From an uncultured Rhodanobacteraceae bacterium (GTDB lineage Bacteria; Pseudomonadota; Gammaproteobacteria; Xanthomonadales; SZUA-5): 10,220 nt of DNA. Made by a program: the position numbers and the translations under genes. The stretch is from contig CALEZI010000158.1 of NCBI GenBank assembly GCA_937928755.1, forward strand, positions 1-10,220, in the 5' to 3' direction. The notes below the pieces were generated by a model. It saw only the letters and a list, made by a program, of their open reading frames with translations, had not been told where the DNA came from and made no database searches. Position 1 is the stretch's first letter. Each line of letters opens with the position of its first letter. This document shows positions 1 to 5,156 of this stretch, piece after piece.

Positions 1-37
1 AACTATCGGTGACTGCTTGACTGAGAGTAGGGTCATA

Positions 38-120
38 GAAGGTCACGTTGGCCGCACCGCGGCCTACGTGACACCGCCTTCTCTCGTCACGTAGCTCGCT
101 TCGCGCGCAACGTGACCTAC
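38..120. repeat. REP-like hairpin family A, inverted pair (BIME-like)
   Basis: Two 31-nt imperfect hairpins in opposite orientation, 13 nt apart. Unit 42-72 has outer stem GTCACGT/ACGTGAC, a T-T mismatch (49/65), inner stem GGCCGC/GCGGCC and loop ACC. Unit 86-116 has the same outer stem, an A-A mismatch (93/109), inner stem GCTCGC/GCGCGC with one unpaired position, and loop TTC. Unit 86-116 is followed by CTAC (117-120), which is GTAG when read head-first on the - strand. Unit 42-72 is preceded by a degenerate GAAG (38-41). A GTAG head plus a mismatched stem is the known layout of REP sequences recognised by RAYT transposases; assignment to that class is inference. The pair lies upstream of the diguanylate cyclase gene. 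Two identical relatives occur at 4911-4941 and 5058-5088. Confidence 0.8.
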
Positions 121-145
121 GCTCCACCGATGTCCCCTGCAGGTC

Positions 146-151
146 TACAAT
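146..151 (+). promoter_or_regulatory. candidate -10 box for the FHA-GGDEF gene
   Basis: TACAAT at 146-151 matches the sigma-70 -10 consensus at five of six positions. It sits within TCTACAAT, the same octamer found before the secreted protease gene (6291-6298). No good -35 is visible at the right distance (TCCACC at 123-128). Transcription from here would begin near 158, which favours the ATG at 190 over the upstream GTG or ATG as the start codon. Confidence 0.4.
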
Positions 152-189
152 CACGTTCACTTAAGGTCGCACCCAAGCGTGATCAGCCC

Positions 190-1083
190 ATGGCGGAACG
201 CGAATTCGATACGCTGACAACGCAACGCGGCAGCCTGGCCAAGCTGGCAGAGGCGATCGCGACCAAGAGCAGTGCCTATCTCACCGTGACCCAGGGCGAA
301 AGCCAGGGGCGTCGCCTCAAACTCGGTGATGTGCCGGTGACCATGGGCCGCTCGGCCGACTGCGATTTTCGTTTGCTCAACCGCGCGATCTCGCGATTGC
401 ATTGCCGTGTCTGGCGCGATAACTCCGGTTTCTGGGTGCGCGATCTCAATTCGACCAACAAGACCTATCTCAACGATCGGCCGGTGGTCGAGGCACGACT
501 GAAGGACGGCGACTTCATCACCGTTGGTGGCATCGTCGTGCAGTTCACCCAGGAAAAGGACGTCGACCACGCCGCGCAGAGCGAGTTCTTCGATCTGGTC
601 ACCAACGATCAGATGACCGGACTGCCGCAGCGACGAGTGTTCGAGCAGTCGCTGGAGCAGGAGATAGCGCGCAGCACGCGGCGCAACCGCGAATTCGTGC
701 TGGCCATCGTCGATGTCGACGAGTTGTCGCGGATCAACCGCGAATGGGGCAAGGCCGCCGGCGACGATGTGCTCAAGCAGGTCGCCAAGGCGTTGCGCGC
801 GGGACTGCGCGAGGAAGACGTGCTGAGCCGATTCGGCGGCGAAGAATTCGCGGCCTTGTTACCGGAAACCGGCGTCGAGGAAGCCGAAAAGCTGCTCAAC
901 GCAGTGCGCTCGGCGATCGCCAATGTCGAGTTCTTCATCCAGGGCCAGAGTCGCCGGGCCAGCGTCAGCATCGGCGCGATGCTGTGGAATCCCGAGTTCA
1001 AGACCGCCGCCAGCGCGGTGACCCGCGCCGAAGAAAGACTGAAGGCGGCCAAGGACGCTGGGCGCAACCGGATTGCCTGGTAG
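190..1083 (+). CDS. FHA-GGDEF diguanylate cyclase
   Basis: Predicted cytoplasmic 297-residue protein joining an N-terminal FHA domain (about 30-120) to a C-terminal GGDEF domain (about 130-297). GGDEF domains condense two GTP into c-di-GMP; FHA domains bind phosphothreonine peptides. FHA signatures are visible: G53-R-S, S68-x-x-H71, and D85-L-N-S-T-N90 followed by Lys where Gly is usual. The cyclase has N139-D-Q-M-T-G-L, metal-site D175-V-D177, N183, D192, and the catalytic loop G216-G-E-E-F. An inhibitory RxxD site (R207-D210) lies exactly five residues before that loop, so product feedback is expected. The FKxIND motif has drifted to LSRIN-R, but the guanine-contacting Asn and Asp appear kept, so I expect activity. 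No transmembrane segment is seen. In-frame starts also exist at 112 (GTG, inside a repeat) and 130 (ATG). I chose 190 because a -10-like box lies at 146-151 and the FHA fold begins after it, though no strong ribosome site is visible. Confidence 0.9.
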   Translation: MAEREFDTLTTQRGSLAKLAEAIATKSSAYLTVTQGESQGRRLKLGDVPVTMGRSADCDFRLLNRAISRLHCRVWRDNSGFWVRDLNSTNKTYLNDRPVVEARLKDGDFITVGGIVVQFTQEKDVDHAAQSEFFDLVTNDQMTGLPQRRVFEQSLEQEIARSTRRNREFVLAIVDVDELSRINREWGKAAGDDVLKQVAKALRAGLREEDVLSRFGGEEFAALLPETGVEEAEKLLNAVRSAIANVEFFIQGQSRRASVSIGAMLWNPEFKTAASAVTRAEERLKAAKDAGRNRIAW

Positions 1084-1084
1084 G

Positions 1085-1295
1085 CGGGCGGTCGGCTCTT
1101 GTGAGTCCAGACTTGTCCGGACGCTTCTCCGGCCCCAGGGTCGGGCCGTCGGCTCTTGTAGGTCCAGACTTGTCTGGACGCTTTTCCGGCCCCGGGGTCA
1201 ACAGCGTCCAGACAAGTCTGGACCCACCAAAGCAACAGCGTCCAGGCAAGTCTGGACCGGGTCAACAGCGTCCAGACAAGTCTGGACCCACCAGA
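1085..1295. repeat. Family B palindrome cluster 1 (five copies) between convergent genes
   Basis: Five copies of the 18-bp palindrome GTCCAGACTTGTCTGGAC fill the gap between the 3' ends of the diguanylate cyclase gene and bioF. Copies with a TT centre (head-first on +) are 1105-1122, with one change, and 1162-1179. Copies with an AA centre (head-first on -) are 1206-1223, 1240-1257 (one change) and 1270-1287. The first two lie in a 57-bp direct repeat (1085-1141 and 1142-1198). Copy 1162 is headed by GTAG; 1206 and 1270 by GTGG on the - strand. Copy 1105 has a degenerate GTGA, and 1240 lacks the head. Transcripts from either side would fold into 8-bp hairpins, which could end or stabilise both messages, but no T-run follows, so I do not call an intrinsic terminator. 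Confidence 0.9.
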
Positions 1296-2483
1296 TCAAC
1301 TGCGGTCGCGACGTGCACGACGTGCATGCCGTGGACCCAGCGCCCGCAGCAACCACTCCACATCCGCAATCGAATGCGCCGCCGACAGGCTGATGCGCAG
1401 GCGCGCGCTGCCCTTGGGCACGGTCGGCGGCCGTACGGCAGGGCAGTAGCACGCTGCCGCTTCCAGGCGCCGCGACAACGCCAGCGCCGCATGGCTGTCG
1501 CCCACCAGCAGCGGCTGAATCGGCGTTCTCGACGGCAGCGGTTCCCAGCCCAGATCGTTGGCGCCGGCACGGAAAAGCGCGATCAGTTCATCGAGGTGTG
1601 CCCGTTCGCCATCGGCCGCACGCGCCAGGCCGACCGCCACCACCATCGCCTGCGCCAGCGCTGGCGGCAGCGCGGTGGTGTAGATGTAGCTGCGCGCGCC
1701 ATTGACCAGCGCATCGATCAATTCATCGTTGCCGGCGATTACCGCGCCGAAACCACCGAGTGCCTTGCCCAGCGTGCCCATCCAGACGGGTACATGGATG
1801 GCGTCAAGGCCGGCAGCCGCACAGGCGCCGCGGCCTTGCGGGCCAAGCACACCGAGGCCGTGGGCTTCATCGACCATCAGCCAGGCGCGTTCGCGCGCAG
1901 CCAGTTCGGCCAGTTGCGGAAGCGGAGCGATATCGCCGTCCATGCTGAAAACGCTGTCGGTCACCAGCAACGCGCGACGATCGGGCGTGGCGGCCAACAG
2001 CCTCGCGGCATCGTCGCCGTCGCCATGTCGATAGCGCAGCAGCGTGGCGTCCGCCAGCCGCGCGCCATCGATCAGGCAGGCGTGGTTGAGGCGATCCTGA
2101 AGACACAGATCGTGGCGTCCGAGCAGGCCCGTCAACGCGCCTTGCGCCGCCATGTAACCGGTCGAAAACAGCAGGGCGCGCGGATAACCGATCCAGTCGG
2201 CGAGCGCCTGCTGCAGCGCTTCGTGGGCGTCGTGATGACCGCCGAGCAGATGCGACGCGCGCGCGCCGACACCACTGCTTGCGGCCTTGCTCAGCGCTTC
2301 GATCAGGCGCGGATGGCGCGCCAACCCGAGATAGTCGTTGCTGCCGAAGTCGATTAACTCGCGGCCGTCCAGCACGATGCGCCCAGCGCGCGCGTGTTTG
2401 GCGCTGCGCACGCGGCGCAGCAGGCCGGCTTCGACGCGTCGGGCGTGGTCGTTAGTTAGCTTGGCAAGGAAATCGGGGCGCAT
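1296..2483 (-). CDS. bioF: 8-amino-7-oxononanoate synthase (BioF)
   Basis: Predicted 395-residue PLP enzyme of the alpha-oxoamine synthase family. It condenses pimeloyl-thioester with L-alanine, releasing CO2, to give 8-amino-7-oxononanoate in biotin synthesis, in the cytoplasm. Visible family features: F46-G-S-N-D-Y-L-G near the N-terminus, N133-H134 (His stacks on PLP in E. coli BioF), the T175-D-S-V-F-S-M-D-G segment, V204-D205-E-A-H208, and the PLP-lysine in G236-T-L-G-K240-A-L-G-G. R351 in V-R-P-P-T-V-P-K-G matches the substrate-binding arginine. Length is normal (E. coli, 384). The ATG at 2483 is chosen over a start further upstream because AGGAAG lies just 5' of it and the family N-terminus aligns there. 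The C-terminus ends in a basic tail, and its stop lies 8 nt from the nearest palindrome. It follows bioB on the same strand, but after a 338-nt gap, so it may be transcribed separately. Confidence 0.96.
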   Translation of the reverse strand: MRPDFLAKLTNDHARRVEAGLLRRVRSAKHARAGRIVLDGRELIDFGSNDYLGLARHPRLIEALSKAASSGVGARASHLLGGHHDAHEALQQALADWIGYPRALLFSTGYMAAQGALTGLLGRHDLCLQDRLNHACLIDGARLADATLLRYRHGDGDDAARLLAATPDRRALLVTDSVFSMDGDIAPLPQLAELAARERAWLMVDEAHGLGVLGPQGRGACAAAGLDAIHVPVWMGTLGKALGGFGAVIAGNDELIDALVNGARSYIYTTALPPALAQAMVVAVGLARAADGERAHLDELIALFRAGANDLGWEPLPSRTPIQPLLVGDSHAALALSRRLEAAACYCPAVRPPTVPKGSARLRISLSAAHSIADVEWLLRALGPRHARRARRDRS

Positions 2484-2506
2484 CGCGCTTCCTGTGGGAG
2501 TCCCCG

Positions 2507-2525
2507 GCGCACCGCTTCGGTGCGC
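2507..2525. repeat. GC-rich hairpin upstream of bioF
   Basis: Perfect 8-bp stem GCGCACCG/CGGTGCGC with loop CTT, 24 nt upstream of the bioF start. GTGG (2494-2497) precedes it on the + strand at some distance, so it could be a lone member of another REP-like family. It would lie in the 5' leader of a bioF transcript and end close to the ribosome site. A regulatory role is possible but unsupported. Confidence 0.5.
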
Positions 2526-2570
2526 ACCTTCGCGCCTCGAACAGCCAGCGGCCATGGACGGAGTCTGTTT

Positions 2571-2690
2571 ATTTGTCCGCAAAGGACGCAAAGACCGCAA
2601 AGGGAGCAGGGGTGATTGTGCAGAGGTCAGATTTCCCTCTGCCGAATCACGTGCTGGCTTTGCTCTTCTTTGCGTCCTTTGCGGACAAAT
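2571..2690. repeat. 120-bp segment with perfect 24-bp inverted ends
   Basis: Positions 2571-2594 and 2667-2690 are exact reverse complements over 24 bp and enclose 72 bp. The left arm begins ATTTGTCCGCAAAGGACGCA and is built of short iterations of CGCAAAG. A third iteration (CCGCAAAGG, 2595-2603) follows the left arm only. A second, smaller inverted repeat, CAGAGG/CCTCTG (2621-2626, 2636-2641), lies inside. The segment contains no convincing gene. It could be a non-autonomous mobile element (MITE-like) or a long hairpin in the bioB-bioF transcript. The rest of the bioB-bioF gap (2691-2821) holds only a 13-bp palindrome (2726-2738, GACCAG-G-CTGGTC) and nothing else I can support. Confidence 0.85.
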
Positions 2691-2821
2691 GATTTTGTTT
2701 CAGTCACTTACGGTATGTCTGAAGAGACCAGGCTGGTCCCGCGCGCCTTGTGGGTGAATTCGGTGGCCGAAGGATGGCGACGAGAACTCGCGACGCAAAG
2801 CCGCTCCCTCACGCAGGCGCC

Positions 2822-3799
2822 TCAGGCAGTAGCCAGCAAGTTGCGGGCTGCCTCCCCCAGTCCCACCAACCCCAGCTTCGCGAACAATCGCCGATCTGCC
2901 TCAGCTTCCGGATTCTCGGTGGTCAGCAGCTTTTCGCCATAGAAGATCGAATTCGCGCCAGCGAGGAAACACAGCGCCTGCAACTCCTCGCTCATGCCTT
3001 CGCGACCCGCGGACAGGCGCACCACCGAAGCCGGCATGGCGATGCGCGCCACCGCAATCGTGCGCACGAACTCGAAGGGTTCCAGCGCCGGCGCATCGGC
3101 CAGCGGCGTGCCCGCCACGCGCACCAGCAGGTTGATCGGCACCGAATCCGGATGCCGCGGCAAGGTCGCCAGCGCGTGCAGCAGACCGACGCGATCGGCG
3201 CGTGCTTCGTTCATGCCGACGATGCCGCCGCAGCAGACCTTCATGCCGGCATCGCGCACCGCGGCCAGCGTGTCGAGGCGATCGTCGAAGGTGCGCGTGG
3301 TAATGATGTCGCCGTAGTACTCCGGGCTGGTGTCGAGATTGTGGTTGTAATAGTCGAGGCCCGATGCCTTGAGCCGCTGTGCCTGGTCGGCGCGCAGCAT
3401 GCCGGCGGTGACGCAGGTTTCCAGCCCGAGTTCGCGTACCGCCCCGACCATCTCGATCACCGCATCCAGATCCTTGTCGCGCGGACTGCGCCAGGCCGCG
3501 CCCATGCAGAAGCGCGTCGCCCCGGCAGCCTTCGCCTGTGCCGCGCGCTCGCGCACCACATCCAGCGGCAGCAAGCGTTCGACATCGAGGCCGGTCTTGA
3601 AATGCGCGCTCTGCGGGCAATAGGCGCAATCCTCCGGGCAGGCGCCGGTCTTGATCGACAGCAGCGTCGATATCTGTACCTCGCGCGAGTCGAAGTGATT
3701 CCGATGCACGCTGCCGGCGCGGTAGACCAGATCGAGCAGCGGCAAGTCGAACAGCGCCGCCAGCTCGTCGCGCGTCCAGTCGTGGCGGATCTGGTCCAT
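2822..3799 (-). CDS. bioB: Biotin synthase (BioB)
   Basis: Predicted 325-residue radical SAM enzyme that inserts sulfur into dethiobiotin, the last step of biotin synthesis, in the cytoplasm. The radical SAM [4Fe-4S] motif is C54-x3-C58-x2-C61 within T-G-A-C-P-E-D-C-A-Y-C-P-Q-S. The auxiliary [2Fe-2S] cluster ligands are all visible at a constant +1 offset from E. coli: C98, C129, C189 and R261. The Y-N-H-N-L-D-T motif (151-157) is intact. The protein is shorter than E. coli BioB (346), mainly at the C-terminus, which lies outside the barrel. The ATG at 3799 is preceded by GGAAA at suitable spacing. The longer frame upstream runs into palindrome repeats and is not family sequence. It is divergent from comF and upstream of bioF on the same strand, an arrangement I recall from xanthomonads. 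Confidence 0.97.
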   Translation of the reverse strand: MDQIRHDWTRDELAALFDLPLLDLVYRAGSVHRNHFDSREVQISTLLSIKTGACPEDCAYCPQSAHFKTGLDVERLLPLDVVRERAAQAKAAGATRFCMGAAWRSPRDKDLDAVIEMVGAVRELGLETCVTAGMLRADQAQRLKASGLDYYNHNLDTSPEYYGDIITTRTFDDRLDTLAAVRDAGMKVCCGGIVGMNEARADRVGLLHALATLPRHPDSVPINLLVRVAGTPLADAPALEPFEFVRTIAVARIAMPASVVRLSAGREGMSEELQALCFLAGANSIFYGEKLLTTENPEAEADRRLFAKLGLVGLGEAARNLLATA

Positions 3800-3830
3800 G
3801 AGGATTTCCGGTGGCGGACAATGGGGCGCG

Positions 3831-3859
3831 ATTCGACGGGATGGGCGGCGGGGAGTCAA
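3831..3859 (-). promoter_or_regulatory. bioB promoter candidate
   Basis: On the - strand, TTGACT (complement of 3854-3859) and TCGAAT (complement of 3831-3836) are separated by exactly 17 nt. The -35 matches consensus at five of six positions and the -10 at four of six. Transcription would begin near 3824, giving a leader of about 25 nt before the bioB ATG. The family B palindromes start 39 nt further upstream, so they lie outside the transcript. No clear BirA-type operator was seen. Confidence 0.55.
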
Positions 3860-3895
3860 CAGGGGTGTTGGCGCTTTCGGCAAGAGTGGGGAAGA

Positions 3896-4060
3896 GCGTC
3901 CAGACAAGTCTGGACCCACCGGAAGCGGGGAAAGCGTCCAGACAAGTCTGGACCTACCGGAAGCAGGGAAAGCGTCAAGACAAGTCTGGACCTACCAAAG
4001 CGATGTGGGCTCCGGAACGCGGCTCCTGGTGGGTCCAGACTTGTCTGGACGCTTTCCCTG
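3896..4060. repeat. Family B palindrome cluster 2 (four copies) in the bioB-comF divergent region
   Basis: Four copies. Three are head-first on the - strand at 3898-3915, 3936-3953 and 3974-3991 (one C to A change), spaced at exactly 38 nt, so this is a short tandem array of palindrome plus a GGAAGC-rich linker. One copy is head-first on + at 4033-4050. All four have the expected tetranucleotide: GTGG for 3898 and 4033, GTAG for 3936 and 3974. The third and fourth copies with flanks form a 29-bp inverted repeat with one mismatch (3964-3992 and 4032-4060), so CAGGGAAAGC / GCTTTCCCTG travels with the palindrome here. Unusually for such repeats, the cluster lies between two 5' ends. Confidence 0.92.
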
Positions 4061-4144
4061 CAGCTGGCACTAACTGGACCAATGTCGATTCGATCCGCTT
4101 TCCCTGCAGATGGCACTAGACTGATCCGATGTCGATTTGTTCCG
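4051..4144 (+). repeat. Tandem duplication of the comF start region
   Basis: Two imperfect copies of about 46-48 bp lie head to tail: 4051-4096 and 4097-4144. Both start GCTTTCCCTGCAG and continue with TGGCACTA and then an ATGTCGATT block followed by TCCGC. The second copy carries the real comF ATG (4129-4131). The first carries a matching ATG (4082-4084) in another frame. They differ by a few substitutions and one single-base indel. The first copy abuts a family B palindrome (4033-4050). If the comF promoter lies in this sequence it too would be duplicated; TAGACT at 4117-4122 resembles a -10 box and would give a leaderless or nearly leaderless message. Confidence 0.8.
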
Positions 4145-4851
4145 CCATCGCACGCTTGGTCAGGGGCGGCAGCGAACTGCTGCTGGCACCGTCTTGTGTG
4201 CTGTGTGGCGTGGAAGCGGCTGACGCGCGGCTTTGCGCCGATTGCGCTGTGTTGCTGGAGCGCAACGAGTCGGCTTGCGCACGCTGCGCCGAACCCTTGC
4301 CGCTGCCGACGCCGCTGTGCGGCAAATGCCTGCAGCAGCCGCCGGCCTTCGACGCAGCGTGGGCAGGATATCTCTACCGCGCGCCGTTCGATCACCTGGT
4401 ACAGCGGCTGAAGTTCAACAATGCACTGGCGGTGGGACGGGCGCTGCTGCCGGACTGGAGCGCGGCGCTGCGCGAGCACCTGTCGACGCGCGCCGAAGCA
4501 CCGCCGCAGGCGCTGATCCCGATTCCCTTGCATCAGGCGCGACTGCGTCAGCGCGGCTACAACCAGGCCCAGGAACTGGCGCGCGGTCTCGGCCGTGAAT
4601 TCGAGTTGCCGGTGTCGTCAACGGCCCTGTCGCGCACACGCGCGACCGCGCCGATGCCGGGGATGGATCTCAAGTCCCGACGGCGCAATGTGCGCGGCGC
4701 GTTCGCGGTCGGCGCGGCATCCCTGCCGTCGCGCGTCGCGCTGGTTGACGACGTGATGACCAGCGGTGCGACCCTGAACGAGGCGGCGAAGACGCTCAAG
4801 CGCACGGGCGTCGAATGGGTCGAAGTCTGGGTGCTGTCGCGCAAGCCGTGA
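4129..4851 (+). CDS. comF: ComF family phosphoribosyltransferase-like protein
   Basis: Predicted cytoplasmic 240-residue ComF/GntX protein. Members are needed for natural DNA uptake in several bacteria, probably at the single-strand import step; their biochemical reaction is not settled. The N-terminal zinc-binding part has four CxxC pairs: C23/C26, C36/C39, C50/C53 and C64/C67. The C-terminal phosphoribosyltransferase fold includes P131-I-P-L-H-x2-R-L-R-Q-R-G-Y-N-Q (131-146), the R-R-R-N-V-R-G-A-F block (184-192), and the PRPP-binding loop V206-D-D-V-M-T-S-G-A-T215. Length is typical. The ATG at 4129 has no clear ribosome site; a -10-like TAGACT only 6 nt upstream suggests a leaderless start (inference). 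It is divergent from bioB; comF-like genes often neighbour biotin genes in gammaproteobacteria. Confidence 0.95.
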   Translation: MSICSAIARLVRGGSELLLAPSCVLCGVEAADARLCADCAVLLERNESACARCAEPLPLPTPLCGKCLQQPPAFDAAWAGYLYRAPFDHLVQRLKFNNALAVGRALLPDWSAALREHLSTRAEAPPQALIPIPLHQARLRQRGYNQAQELARGLGREFELPVSSTALSRTRATAPMPGMDLKSRRRNVRGAFAVGAASLPSRVALVDDVMTSGATLNEAAKTLKRTGVEWVEVWVLSRKP

Positions 4852-4869
4852 CGTTGGCTTGCCGGGATC

Positions 4870-5092
4870 GCAGGTCACGTTGTTTGCGCAGCGGACAATG
4901 TGGCTGCCGTGTCACGTAGCCTGCTGCGCAGGCAACGTGACCTACTGCTGCGCGGGGATTGAGTGATCGCCAGTGGGTCACGTTGGCACTAAAGGGCCTG
5001 GGTGACGCTGTTGCAGCCCGCGGTTTCGGGACGCGAGCTGGCATTGGTGCGGACATCGTCACGTAGCCTGCTGCGCAGGCAACGTGACCTAC
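4870..5092. repeat. REP-like hairpin family A, two inverted pairs
   Basis: Four units between the 3' ends of comF and the methyltransferase gene. Units 4911-4941 and 5058-5088 are identical: outer stem GTCACGT/ACGTGAC, A-A mismatch, inner stem GCCTGC/GCAGGC, loop TGC, then CTAC (GTAG head on the - strand). Each is preceded by a decayed unit in the other orientation. Unit 4874-4904 pairs along its whole length if G-T wobbles are allowed, with head GCAG. Unit 4977-5006 has one base fewer and a partly disrupted stem, with head GTGG. The order is therefore degenerate, perfect, degenerate, perfect, as in a BIME. No coding sequence is visible in 4852-5156. Confidence 0.85.
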
Positions 5093-5104
5093 CGCCGCTG
5101 TCGC

Positions 5105-5131
5105 AAAAGGGCCGCCAGAACGGCGGCCCTT
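5105..5131 (-). terminator. Intrinsic terminator of the methyltransferase gene
   Basis: Read on the - strand, a perfect 10-bp stem AAGGGCCGCC/GGCGGCCCTT (arms 5122-5131 and 5107-5116, 5-nt loop) ends in TTTT. It starts 25 nt after the methyltransferase stop codon. On the + strand no T-run follows, so it should not serve comF. Confidence 0.85.
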
Positions 5132-5156
5132 GAGACCCCGAACCGGTGCGCGCAGG

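Noticed and set aside
112..189. Upstream GTG (112) or ATG (130) start for the diguanylate cyclase
   Set aside because: The GTG is part of the family A hairpin. Neither has a ribosome site, and the -10-like box at 146-151 lies downstream of both.
1105..1287. Family B palindromes as classical intrinsic terminators
   Set aside because: The stems are plausible, but none is followed by a T-run on either strand.
744..2357. Long open frame on the + strand over the cyclase end and bioF
   Set aside because: It overlaps two well-supported genes in another frame, crosses the palindrome cluster, and its translation is Arg/Gln-rich without domain motifs, as expected for a GC-rich shadow frame.
3896..4009. 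Possible CRISPR array (regular 38-nt spacing of a palindromic repeat)
   Set aside because: The linkers are near copies of each other rather than unique spacers, there are only three units, and no cas gene is nearby.
4065..4126. Sigma-54 promoter suggested by TGGCAC (twice) before comF
   Set aside because: The -12 element (TTGC) is missing at the required spacing in both copies.
2750..4411. Long open frame on the + strand over bioB
   Set aside because: It lies antisense to bioB and runs through the palindromes into comF; its composition matches a reverse-strand shadow.
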